In this document: in pieces, positions 7,111 through 14,196 of the stretch
Layout of the letters: each line of letters opens with the position of its first letter
How positions within the stretch are numbered: the first letter of the stretch is position 1
Assembly (NCBI GenBank): GCA_030040625.1
Contig: JASHTI010000080.1
Location: 1-20,012 of the forward strand
Direction of reading: 5' to 3'
Origin: Thermoplasmata archaeon
Lineage (GTDB): Archaea > Thermoplasmatota > Thermoplasmata > Lutacidiplasmatales > UBA184
Length of the DNA: 20,012 nucleotides
Program-made: the position numbers and the translations under genes
The notes under the pieces: generated by a model
What the model saw: only the letters and a program-made list of their open reading frames with translations
Databases searched by the model: none
What the model was told of the DNA's origin: nothing

Positions 7111-7656
7111 ATGCCGCGCGGACCCGAGGGGTTCTGCCTCTGGCTCACCGGTCTCCCCAGCGCCGGCAAGACGACGATCGGCAAGGTCCTGGTCGAACGA
7201 CTCACCGAGCGCGGGCGCTTCGCCGAGCTCCTCGACGGGGACGAGATCCGGCGGGGGCTCAGCGCCGACCTTGGCTTCGACCGGGCCTCGCGGGAGGCGC
7301 ACGCCGGGCGCGTCGCGTTCGTCGCGAAGCTCCTTGCCCGGAACGGGGCGATCCCGATCGTTGCGCTGATCTCACCGTACCGCTCCTCCCGGGCCCGCGC
7401 GCGCGCGGAGATCGGACGTTTCGTGGAGGTCTACGTCGACACGCCGCTTGAAGTCTGCGAGCGGCGGGACGTCAAGGGACTGTACCGCCGGGCGCGGGCC
7501 GGCGAGATCCGGGAGATGACGGGGATCGACGACCCGTACGAAGCGCCGGAGCACCCGGAGATCGTCGTCGACGCGGTGCGTCTTTCCCCCGCGGAATCCG
7601 CCGCCTCCATCCTCGCGGCGTTGGAACGGACCGGCCTACTGCCCGGCGCGCACTAG
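7111..7656 (+). CDS. cysC: Adenylylsulfate kinase (APS kinase), copy 1
   Basis: Phosphorylates APS at the 3'-hydroxyl to give PAPS, the sulfate donor for sulfotransferases or PAPS reduction. The 181-residue protein carries the P-loop GLPSAGKTT (14-22) and LDGDEIRRGLSADLGF (41-56). The serine motif ISPYRSSR (87-94) holds S88, the position phosphorylated in some homologues. DVKGLYRRARAGEI (120-133) and TGIDDPYEAPEHPE (137-150) complete a canonical set. It begins 19 bases after sat and should share its transcript. A second APS kinase ends 22 bases away on the opposite strand. No PAPS reductase or sulfotransferase gene is seen in the window, so the fate of PAPS is unknown. Confidence 0.94.
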   Translation: MPRGPEGFCLWLTGLPSAGKTTIGKVLVERLTERGRFAELLDGDEIRRGLSADLGFDRASREAHAGRVAFVAKLLARNGAIPIVALISPYRSSRARARAEIGRFVEVYVDTPLEVCERRDVKGLYRRARAGEIREMTGIDDPYEAPEHPEIVVDAVRLSPAESAASILAALERTGLLPGAH

Positions 7657-7671
7657 GCCGCGGGCCCGGCC
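7656..7671. terminator. Possible hairpin between convergent APS kinase genes
   Basis: GGCCG (7656-7660) can pair with CGGCC (7667-7671) around a 6-base loop, in the 22-base gap between the two convergent APS kinase stop codons. There is no T-tract on either strand, which archaeal termination usually needs, and GC-rich DNA forms such hairpins by chance. Weak candidate only. Confidence 0.2.
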
Positions 7672-7678
7672 GGCGGCG

Positions 7679-8227
7679 CTACTTCGCGAGGACCGGCGAC
7701 TGCGTCGCGTGCCCCGCGAGGTAGGCGAGCAGCTTCTCGGCGCAGACGGTCGCCGGATCCACCGAGGTGTCCAGCACGAGCTCCGGCGCGAGCGGCTCCT
7801 CGAACGGGTCGTCGACGCCCGTGACGCGGGCGCCCGCGGTCCCGGCGGGGCGCCGGTAAAGGCCCTTCGTGTCGCGGGATCGGCAGACCTCGATGGGGCA
7901 GCGCAGCCAGACCTCGGTGAACCGGTCCCCGACGGTGCTGCGCGCCGCCTGGCGGCTGGTTTCGTAGGGTGTGATCATCGCCACCAGCACGTAGACCCCG
8001 TGCCGGGCCAGCATCCGCGCGACGTAACTGACCCGACGCGCGTGCGTCTCGCGGTCCTTCCGCGAGAAACCGAGCTCCGGGGAGAAGAGCTTGCGCACCT
8101 CGTCGCCGTCGAGCACCTCGACCGGGCGGCCCAGCGCGCTCAGCCGCGGGCCGGCCGTCCGGGCGAGCGTCGTCTTACCGGAGCAGGGGAGCCCCTCGAT
8201 CCAGACGACCCAGCCTTCCGACGGCAT
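7679..8227 (-). CDS. Adenylylsulfate kinase (APS kinase), divergent copy 2
   Basis: A 182-residue APS kinase family protein on the minus strand, convergent with copy 1. It has the P-loop GLPCSGKTT (12-20), VLDGDEVRKLFSPELGF (38-54), ITPYETSR (85-92), RDTKGLYRRPAG (118-129) and TGVDDPFEEP (136-145). It differs from copy 1 at informative places. T86 stands where the family has the catalytic-loop serine, E88 replaces the following Arg, and the KARAGEI stretch is changed to PAGTAGARV. It is therefore an old paralogue or a separate acquisition, not a recent duplicate. ATG 8227 was chosen because the conserved fold starts at once (WVVWIEGLP). The upstream frame stays open into obviously non-coding Arg/Pro-rich sequence. 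It may phosphorylate APS or a related nucleotide substrate. Confidence 0.88.
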   Translation of the reverse strand: MPSEGWVVWIEGLPCSGKTTLARTAGPRLSALGRPVEVLDGDEVRKLFSPELGFSRKDRETHARRVSYVARMLARHGVYVLVAMITPYETSRQAARSTVGDRFTEVWLRCPIEVCRSRDTKGLYRRPAGTAGARVTGVDDPFEEPLAPELVLDTSVDPATVCAEKLLAYLAGHATQSPVLAK

Positions 8228-8509
8228 GGGGGCGGTGGCGGGCACGCTCCGGCACCGTCCCGGGAGGAAAAAGCCGTCGGGCCGCCCCCGGCGCCCGACG
8301 GGAGCGGGGCCCCCGCTGCCCACGCCCTGCGGCCTCGAGGGCGGGCCACAAATGTCGCATGAAAAGCTCGACCCCGTGCGTGCCGGTCTCCGCGTCCGCC
8401 AGGTCGGGGAGCCCGGTGAGGGCCCCGGCGTCGCCGTGCGCGGAGGGGGCCGACGGTCGGCGCGATCGGGCGGATATACAACGTCGAATTTGAGGTCCGT
8501 CCGGGTAGG
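8228..8509. other. Gene-free divergent promoter region between APS kinase copy 2 and the phosphate operon
   Basis: About 280 bases without a supportable gene. The short frames on both strands encode only Arg/Pro/Gly-rich strings. The left part is GC-rich; the right end becomes AT-richer, with GGATATACA (8473-8481), GAATTTGA (8486-8493) and the pst TATA box just beyond. The tract GATATAC reads TATA-like on both strands and could also fire leftwards, giving APS kinase copy 2 a long leader of about 220 bases. I see no tRNA or riboswitch fold that I can defend. Confidence 0.5.
8268..8272 (-). promoter_or_regulatory. Candidate TATA-like T-tract for APS kinase copy 2
   Basis: On the minus strand this reads GGCTTTTTCC, centred about 43 bases upstream of the ATG at 8227. 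A similar GGCTTTTT element lies about 44 bases upstream of the small ORF at 16741. The spacing would give a leader of about 15 bases. Supported only by composition and the repeat of motif and spacing. Confidence 0.3.
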
Positions 8510-8517
8510 ATTATAGC
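8510..8517 (+). promoter_or_regulatory. TATA box (ATTATAGC) of the phosphate operon
   Basis: The best TATA-like octamer in the spacer before pstS. Its centre is about 27 bases before the ATG at 8541 and about 125 before the pstS ATG at 8639. The predicted transcription start therefore falls on the first codon of a short ORF rather than near pstS. Confidence 0.5.
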
Positions 8518-8540
8518 CCCGACCCGTGCCGGGGAAGCTC

Positions 8541-8642
8541 ATGCACGCCCCGATCGACCGCCCCCTCCCGAAGCGCGCGGACCCCTCGCGCACTCTCCGG
8601 AGTCCGAACGCGCCGCCCACCTCCCACCGGAGCCGCCGATGA
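8541..8642 (+). CDS. Candidate leaderless leader peptide upstream of pstS (33 aa)
   Basis: An ATG-started frame of 33 codons, rich in Arg, Pro and Ser (begins MHAPIDRPLPKR). Its TGA overlaps the pstS ATG as ATGA. Its ATG lies where a transcript from the TATA box at 8510-8517 should begin, so it would be read leaderless. Ribosomes ending on it could then restart on pstS. The peptide matches no family I know, and in GC-rich DNA frames of this length are common by chance. Position and overlap are the evidence; function as a leader or attenuator is inference. Confidence 0.4.
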   Translation: MHAPIDRPLPKRADPSRTLRSPNAPPTSHRSRR

Positions 8643-9874
8643 GCGCCGGGCCCCCACCTCCCGGCACCCCGGCGGCTCCCCCACCTGTGGTGGTGCGGCG
8701 GCGCGGCGATCGCGGGGCCCTGTACGGGTCGGTCGCCGCGGTCGTGATCGTGGCGATCCTCGTCGGGGTCGGCTTCTCCACCAACTGGTACGGCCTCCGC
8801 GCGGCGGGGACCTCGGCCGGCTGCCCGACCGGCGTGGAACTGCAGGGGGCGGGCGCGAACTTCCCAGCCGCGATCGTCTCGCAGTGGACCACCGGATACG
8901 CGACCGCGTCGAGCAACGCGGTCAACTATCAGTCGGTCGGCGCGGGCCAGGGGATCACCGACATCACGGACAAGTCCGTCGACTTCGCCGTGACCGACGA
9001 AGGGCTCACCTCGTCCCAGTCGACCGCCTTGACCGGCGCGGTCGGGACCTTCCTGACGATCCCGGTCACCGGAGGGGCCGTGACGATCGTCTACAGCCTC
9101 TCGGAGTTCACGGGGACGCTCAAGCTCACCGGCGCGGAGCTCGCCGGCATCTACCTCGGGGCGATCACGGCCTGGAACAACTCGGCGCTGGTGGCGACCA
9201 ACCCCGGGCTCGCCGGCGTCAACGTGCCGATCACCGCGGTGCACCGCTCCGACTCCGCGGGCATGACCTACGTCTTCACGAACCTGCTCTCCGACGACAA
9301 CAAGACGTGGAACACGTCGGCCACCCTCGGGACCTCGCTCGATCCGACCTGGCCGACCTTCACCGGCGCGGAGGGGGCCGACGGCAACTCGGCGCTGCTG
9401 ACCGACGTGAAGACGAACGGCGCGGTCGGCTACACCGACCTGTACGACGCGCAGGAGAAGTCGCTCACCTACGCTGCGGTCGAGGACCCGGCGGGTGGCT
9501 TCATCACCCCGACCGTCGCGGACACGGCGGCGGCGGTCTCCCACATCTACAACCGCACGGCCTCGACGCTCCCGCCGATCACCGGCGACTGGTCGACGGT
9601 CAGCTGGGTCAACGCGAACGGCGCCGGCGAGTACCCGCTCGCGACGCTCGTCTACCTGCTCGTCCCGCAGGACCCGGCCAAGGGCCACACCGCCTCGGCG
9701 ACCGACGCCACCGCCCTGCGCCAGTTCGTCTCCTACGTGCTCACCAAGGGGCAGACGTACGACACGACGGAGTTCCCGTTCGTGAGCCCCCCGACCCCGT
9801 TGCTGGAGGAAGGGGCGGCCGCGCTCGGGGCGCTGAACTTTAACGGAGCATCGTTCCAGTCCTGTACCTACTAG
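8639..9874 (+). CDS. pstS: Phosphate ABC transporter substrate-binding protein
   Basis: Captures phosphate outside the cell for the PstCA channel. The 411-residue protein has a Pro-rich cytoplasmic N-terminus (1-18), a positive patch and one transmembrane anchor (about 29-46). The periplasmic-type binding fold starts near residue 65 with LQGAGANFPA. Family motifs include SVGAGQGITDIT (99-110), VDFAVTDEGL (114-123, usually SDxxL) and HRSDSAGMTYVFTNLLS (202-218), which matches the phosphate-binding RSDxSGT loop. GAVGYTDLYDA and PLATLVYLLVP follow further on. It ends in TAG, 7 bases before the fused permease. Anchoring by an uncleaved helix rather than a lipid is usual in archaea. Confidence 0.93.
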   Translation: MSAGPPPPGTPAAPPPVVVRRRGDRGALYGSVAAVVIVAILVGVGFSTNWYGLRAAGTSAGCPTGVELQGAGANFPAAIVSQWTTGYATASSNAVNYQSVGAGQGITDITDKSVDFAVTDEGLTSSQSTALTGAVGTFLTIPVTGGAVTIVYSLSEFTGTLKLTGAELAGIYLGAITAWNNSALVATNPGLAGVNVPITAVHRSDSAGMTYVFTNLLSDDNKTWNTSATLGTSLDPTWPTFTGAEGADGNSALLTDVKTNGAVGYTDLYDAQEKSLTYAAVEDPAGGFITPTVADTAAAVSHIYNRTASTLPPITGDWSTVSWVNANGAGEYPLATLVYLLVPQDPAKGHTASATDATALRQFVSYVLTKGQTYDTTEFPFVSPPTPLLEEGAAALGALNFNGASFQSCTY

Positions 9875-9881
9875 GGGCAAC

Positions 9882-11837
9882 GTGGGCGGGGGAGCGGACC
9901 GGCCCGGGGAGCGGTTCGAGGGCCGGGGCCGCCGGCTCCGCTTCCTGGGCCGCCTGGGCCTCGTCTTCGGCGGCGGGATCCGGCTCCTCGCCGCCGCGGT
10001 CCTGGCCCTCGTTGTCGTCCTCGCCGGCTTCCTCCTCGCCAACGCCTGGCCGGCGATCGTCCGGTTCGGGCCGGGCTTCCTCTCCGGAACGATCTGGGGG
10101 GATCAGCCCGGCGGGCCGTTCGGGGCGTGGCCCGCGATCGCCGGGACGCTGCTCACCAGCGCGCTGGCGCTCCTCTTCGCGGTCCCGATCGGCCTGGGGG
10201 TCGCCCTCTTCGCCTCGGAGCTCGCCCCGCGGTGGCTGCGGGCCCCGCTCGCCTACTTCGTCGATCTCGGGGCGGCGATCCCGAGCATCGTCTACGGCTT
10301 CTGGGCGATCGCCGTCCTCGTGCCGTTCCTCGGCGACACCGTCGAACCCGGCCTGTCCCGCCTGACGCACGGTCGCTGGCCCTTCGCCGGGCCGACGACC
10401 GGCGGAGACCTGCTGGCGGCGTCGGTCGTCCTCGCGATCATGATCGTACCGACGATCGCGGCGCTCTCCCGGGAAGCCCTGCGTGCGGTGCCGCGCGAGC
10501 TTCGGGAAGGCGCGCTGGGCGTCGGCGCGAACCGCTGGGAGGCGACCCGCCTCGCGGTGCTCGGGCCCGCTGCCCCCGGCATCGCCGGCTCGATCGTCCT
10601 CGGCCTCGGGCGTGCGCTCGGCGAGACGATCGCCGTCGCGATGGTCTTCGGCGGCGTCTACGAGGCGCCGACCTCGCTGTTCTCCCGCGGTGCGACGATC
10701 CCGAGCTGGCTGGTCACCCAGTTCCTCAATCCGCTCCCGGGACTGGATCTGAACGCGCTGTACGAGCTGGCGACGATCCTCCTCGCCGTGTCGATCGTCC
10801 TGAACGTAGGGGCCCGGCTGTTGATCCGGCGGCTCGAGGCGCCGAGGCGCTCGCGGCGGGGCGCCCGGTGGCGCACGGCCCCGACCGTCGTGCGGGTGCC
10901 GGCCGGCACCGACTCGTTCGCGGCACCGGCCTGGTGGCCCCGGATCGCGGAGCGCGGCCGGGCCCGACGGCGGTGGCGCGCGGTAGTCCAGGGGCTCGTC
11001 CTCGCGCTGGTCGTCGGCGCGGTCCTGCTGGCGGCCTACCCGCTGGCCAGCCTGATCGAAACGACCGCGGTCCACGGGGGCGTCGCCGTGGTTCGGCCGT
11101 CGTTCTACACCTCCACCCCGCCGCCGTCGTGCGGCATCGGGCAGACGAACTGCCCGCTCGGTGGGGTCGGCCCGGAGATCGAGGGGACCCTGGTGATGCT
11201 CGGGCTCGCGGCGCTGATCGCGATCCCCGTCGGCCTGCTCGTCGGCGTCTACATCAGCGAGTACCGCCAGAGCCGGCTCGCGCGGGCGACCTCGCTCGTC
11301 ACCGACGTCCTGGTCGGCGTGCCGACGATCCTGCTCGGCGTCTTCGTCTTCGCGGTCGTCCACACCTACGACCAGACGATCGAGGCGAGCGCGATCGCGG
11401 GCGCCGCGGCGCTGGGCCTGTTGATGGTGCCGATCGTCACGCGGGCGACCGAGGTCGCCCTGCGGACCGTCCCGGCGTCGGTGCGTGAGGGGGCCCTCGC
11501 GCTCGGCTTCCCCCGCCACCGGGTCACGCTCCGGGTGGTGCTCGGCAGCTGTCGCCCGGCGCTGGTCACCGGCAACCTGCTCGCCGTGATGCGGGCCGGC
11601 GGCGAGACCGCCGCGCTGCTGCTCACCGCCGGCACGAGCGGGCTCTGGATGACCTCGCTGACGAGCCAGACCGGCGCGCTCTCCACGTTCATCTGGACGG
11701 CCTTCGAGTCGTACTCCTCGCCGAACTACACGACGGACGCGTGGGGCGCCGCCCTCGTCCTCCTCCTTATGATGGCCGTCGTCAGTCTCGCCGCTCGGCT
11801 CGCCCTCCGCAGCCCGGGGGGTCCCGGGTCGGTGTGA
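9882..11837 (+). CDS. Fused phosphate ABC transporter permease PstC-PstA
   Basis: A single 651-residue frame joins both membrane subunits of the phosphate importer. The first half (about 30-318) is PstC-like, with a first helix at 33-53 and the EAA loop EALRAVPRELREGALGVG at 198-215. An Arg-rich cytoplasmic linker (about 315-366) follows. The second half (about 367-643) is PstA-like, with a first helix at 369-387, an extracellular segment carrying C417 and C424, and the EAA loop EVALRTVPASVREGALALGF at 524-543. Both EAA loops, which dock PstB, are complete. No stop or restart lies in the linker, so the fusion reads as real in this sequence. The GTG start at 9882 is 7 bases after pstS and pstB begins 4 bases after the TGA. 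Symbols pstC and pstA both apply. Confidence 0.92.
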   Translation: MGGGADRPGERFEGRGRRLRFLGRLGLVFGGGIRLLAAAVLALVVVLAGFLLANAWPAIVRFGPGFLSGTIWGDQPGGPFGAWPAIAGTLLTSALALLFAVPIGLGVALFASELAPRWLRAPLAYFVDLGAAIPSIVYGFWAIAVLVPFLGDTVEPGLSRLTHGRWPFAGPTTGGDLLAASVVLAIMIVPTIAALSREALRAVPRELREGALGVGANRWEATRLAVLGPAAPGIAGSIVLGLGRALGETIAVAMVFGGVYEAPTSLFSRGATIPSWLVTQFLNPLPGLDLNALYELATILLAVSIVLNVGARLLIRRLEAPRRSRRGARWRTAPTVVRVPAGTDSFAAPAWWPRIAERGRARRRWRAVVQGLVLALVVGAVLLAAYPLASLIETTAVHGGVAVVRPSFYTSTPPPSCGIGQTNCPLGGVGPEIEGTLVMLGLAALIAIPVGLLVGVYISEYRQSRLARATSLVTDVLVGVPTILLGVFVFAVVHTYDQTIEASAIAGAAALGLLMVPIVTRATEVALRTVPASVREGALALGFPRHRVTLRVVLGSCRPALVTGNLLAVMRAGGETAALLLTAGTSGLWMTSLTSQTGALSTFIWTAFESYSSPNYTTDAWGAALVLLLMMAVVSLAARLALRSPGGPGSV

Positions 11838-11841
11838 GCGA

Positions 11842-12594
11842 GTGCCCGCGAGGCTCGAGGTCCAGGAGCTCAACGCCTGGTACGGCGGCCGGCAGGCGCT
11901 CTACGACGTCTCCCTGGAGGTCGAGGACCGGGCCGCGACGGCGATCATCGGGCCGTCCGGCTGCGGGAAGTCCACGTTCCTCCGTTGCCTGAACCGCCTC
12001 CACGAAGAGACGCCGGGGGCCCGGATGACGGGGGCCGTCCGGCTCGACGGCGACGACCTCGGCGCGGCGGACGCCGTCTCGGTCCGCTGCCGCGTCGGGA
12101 TGGTCTTCCAGAAACCGAACCCGTTCCCGAACCTTTCGATCTTCGAGAATGTCGCCGCGGGGCTCCGCCTGCTGGGGGTGCGCCGACGCGACGAGCTCGA
12201 CCAGGGCGTCGCGGAGGCGCTGCTCCACGCCGGCCTGTGGGAGGAGGTCGAGCACCACCTGGACGCCCCTGGAACGAGCCTCTCCGGAGGGCAGCAGCAG
12301 CGCCTCTGCATCGCCCGGGCGCTCGCCGTCCGGCCCGAGGTGCTCCTGATGGACGAGCCGTGCTCGGCGCTCGACCCGATCGCGACCGCGAAGGTCGAGA
12401 CGCTCATGGCGCGCCTCCGGCGCGAGTACACCGTGGTCGTCGTCACGCACAACCTGGCCCAGGCGCGTCGCGTCAGCGACCGGACCGCATTCTTCTACCT
12501 CGGCAAGGTCGTCGAGGTCGGTCCGACCGACCGGATCTTCGCGTCACCGGCGGAGAAGCTGACCGAGAACTATGTCAACGGACGGTTCGGCTAG
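11842..12594 (+). CDS. pstB: Phosphate ABC transporter ATP-binding protein
   Basis: Hydrolyses ATP to drive phosphate import through the fused permease. At 250 residues it has the usual PstB length. Walker A GPSGCGKST is at 37-45, followed by the PstB hallmark LRCLNRLHE (47-55). The Q-loop motif VGMVFQKPNPFP is at 85-96, the signature LSGGQQQRLCIARAL at 147-161, Walker B LLMDEPCSALDP at 168-179 and the H-loop THN at 202-204. The C-terminus GPTDRIFASPAEKLTENYVNGRFG is also typical. The GTG start at 11842 is 4 bases after the permease stop. It ends in TAG. No phoU, the usual partner after pstB, follows; instead a NUDIX-like gene starts close to or inside its end. Confidence 0.96.
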   Translation: MPARLEVQELNAWYGGRQALYDVSLEVEDRAATAIIGPSGCGKSTFLRCLNRLHEETPGARMTGAVRLDGDDLGAADAVSVRCRVGMVFQKPNPFPNLSIFENVAAGLRLLGVRRRDELDQGVAEALLHAGLWEEVEHHLDAPGTSLSGGQQQRLCIARALAVRPEVLLMDEPCSALDPIATAKVETLMARLRREYTVVVVTHNLAQARRVSDRTAFFYLGKVVEVGPTDRIFASPAEKLTENYVNGRFG

Positions 12595-13186
12595 GGTCGG
12601 GGGCCCCGTGACGCGTTTCACCGACGCGGAGTGGGCCGAGCTCCAGCGGCGCCTCCCGATCGCCTGCGTCGATGTCCTCCCGATCCGGTGGATCGGCCCG
12701 GCGGGCGGCCGTAGGCTTCAGGTCGGGCTCATCGAGCGGTGGTACCCCGAAGCGGGCTGGCCGGGGGCCCGTCGGGTCTGGTGCGTGCTCGGGGGGCGGC
12801 AGCGGATGGAGGAGACGATCCCCGAGGCGATCGTCGCCCAGCTGAAGGGGACGCTCGGTTGCGCGCCGACCGGCCCGCTGCCGCCCGAGCCGGTCGCGCT
12901 GGTCGAGTATCTCCCCCGGCCCCGGACGCCGGAGGCGCCGGACGATCCGCGACGGCACGCGATCGGCCCGCTGTTCGCGGTCGAGGTCGGCGCCGAGATC
13001 GCTCCGCCGTTCCCACCGGGAAGCGATGCGCTCGGCTTCCGGTGGTTCGACGCGAACGGTCTGCCCGACAGCGGGACGATCGGGTTCCATCTCGCCGGGA
13101 CCCTCCAGCGCTGCGTGGCGCGACTTCAGGCGGACGGACCTCCGGTCGCGTCGGCGAGCGAACCGGCCCGGCGGCGGAGCTCATGA
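12572..13186 (+). CDS. NUDIX-fold-like protein lacking the catalytic box (DUF4916-like)
   Basis: A 204-residue soluble protein. The order LPIACVDVLPIRW (29-40), LQVGLIERWYP (49-59), VWCVLGGRQRMEETIPEAI (69-87) and a C-terminal DALGFRWFDANGLP (152-165) follows a NUDIX fold. It recalls the DUF4916 group, from memory. The GG...E start of the NUDIX box is present (G74, G75, E80/E81), but the R-E-x-x-E-E part that binds the catalytic metal is missing, so pyrophosphohydrolase activity is doubtful. ATG 12572 lies inside the end of pstB. GTG 12608, preceded by GGGGG, is an alternative start giving 192 residues. Its TGA overlaps the next ATG (ATGA), so it belongs to an operon with the nucleotidylyltransferase and probably pst. 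Function unknown. Confidence 0.72.
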   Translation: MSTDGSARVGGPVTRFTDAEWAELQRRLPIACVDVLPIRWIGPAGGRRLQVGLIERWYPEAGWPGARRVWCVLGGRQRMEETIPEAIVAQLKGTLGCAPTGPLPPEPVALVEYLPRPRTPEAPDDPRRHAIGPLFAVEVGAEIAPPFPPGSDALGFRWFDANGLPDSGTIGFHLAGTLQRCVARLQADGPPVASASEPARRRSS

Positions 13187-14196
13187 CGGCGGGGCCGGCC
13201 CGTCACCTCTCGGCCGTCGTCCTCACGGGCGGCCTCGGCACTCGACTACGGCCGGTGAGCTATTCGGTGCCGAAGCAACTGATCCCGATCGCCGGCAAAC
13301 CGGTCCTCTACCACGTGCTCGACCTTCTCCCGGACGACGTCGAGGAGGTCGTACTCGCCGCCGGCTACAAGGGAGCGCAGATCGCGGAGTACCTCCGCCA
13401 CCGACCGTACCGCCTTCCGACGCGGGTCGTCATCGAGGACGAGCAGAACCTGCTCGGCACCGGAGGGGGGCTCCGGAACGCCTCCACCGGCCTCTCCGAC
13501 CCGTTCCTGTTCCTCTACGCCGACACGATCGCCTCCGTGCCGCTCGACCGGCTCCTCGAGCGCCACGCCGAGCGGCGCGGCCTCGGGGTGCTCTCGCTGT
13601 ACGAGGTCGCGGACACCCGGCCGTACGGCGTAGCGGCGCTGGCGGCCGAGGACCGGATCACGACCTTCATCGAGAAGCCGGAGCCCGCGGACGCCCCGTC
13701 GCACTGGATCAACGCCGGCTTCTCGGTCTGGCGCCGTGAGGTGATCGACCGGATCCCGGCCGGTCGACCGGTCAGCTTCGAGAGAGAGATCGTCCCGGGC
13801 CTGCTGGACCGGGGCGTCTACGGTCTGAGGTTCTCCGGCTACTTCGTCGACGCCGGGACGCTCGTCGGGGTCCTCCGCGCGCAGCGGGCGCTTTTCGACG
13901 CCGGACGGGCGGCCGCGCTCGGCCGCCCCCGCGGAGCGGACGGCTCCGGTCCTGTTTCGACGATGGAGGAGGCGGAGGCCGCGGGAGCGTCGATCGGGCC
14001 GTACGTCACGCTCGGGCCCGGTTCGCGGGTCGGGGCCGGCGCCCACGTCACCGACTCCGTGGTGATGGACGGCGCGGTCATCGAGCCCGGGGCGCGGGTG
14101 CGGGGCTGCCTGATCGGGCCGGGGAGGACCGTCGGGGCGGGCACGGTGCTGGAGAACGCGATCCTCGCCGACGCGCCCGCCGGAGCTCCGGCCTAG
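13183..14196 (+). CDS. Sugar-phosphate nucleotidylyltransferase with C-terminal hexapeptide repeats
   Basis: A 337-residue enzyme that joins a sugar 1-phosphate to a nucleotide (NDP-sugar synthesis). The N-terminal Rossmann-like domain has the signature TGGLGTRLRP (15-24) followed by PKQLIPIAGKP (30-40). YADT (112-115) carries the metal-binding Asp, and FIEKPE the sugar-contacting Glu-Lys. After about residue 262, short left-handed beta-helix repeats (ASIGPYVTLGPGSRVGAG and similar) run to the C-terminus, as in archaeal GDP-mannose and glucose-1-phosphate enzymes. Sequence alone does not settle mannose versus glucose or GTP versus TTP/UTP. The start ATG overlaps the preceding TGA. The stop TAG shares the palindrome CTAG with the stop of the convergent dehydrogenase. 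Its place at the end of a phosphate operon is unusual. Confidence 0.88.
   Translation: MTAGPARHLSAVVLTGGLGTRLRPVSYSVPKQLIPIAGKPVLYHVLDLLPDDVEEVVLAAGYKGAQIAEYLRHRPYRLPTRVVIEDEQNLLGTGGGLRNASTGLSDPFLFLYADTIASVPLDRLLERHAERRGLGVLSLYEVADTRPYGVAALAAEDRITTFIEKPEPADAPSHWINAGFSVWRREVIDRIPAGRPVSFEREIVPGLLDRGVYGLRFSGYFVDAGTLVGVLRAQRALFDAGRAAALGRPRGADGSGPVSTMEEAEAAGASIGPYVTLGPGSRVGAGAHVTDSVVMDGAVIEPGARVRGCLIGPGRTVGAGTVLENAILADAPAGAPA

Noticed and set aside
8140..8481. A 113-codon minus-strand frame beginning just after the divergent TATA-like tract
   Set aside because: The translated sequence is Arg/Pro/Gly/Ala-rich with no fold-like pattern, and it overlaps the start of APS kinase copy 2 in another frame. 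More likely promoter DNA or leader than a gene.
10830..10980. Possibility that the PstC-PstA fusion is an assembly or frameshift artefact
   Set aside because: The linker reads in one frame with no stop codon or plausible restart at the expected PstA start, and both halves are intact. Read data could still overturn this, but the sequence gives no sign of an error.
9840..11873. A 677-codon open frame on the minus strand opposite the fused phosphate permease
   Set aside because: Its product is an Arg/Asp/Glu/Gly-rich string without hydrophobic pattern, as expected when GC-rich DNA is read opposite a real membrane-protein gene. The plus strand has clear PstC and PstA motifs.
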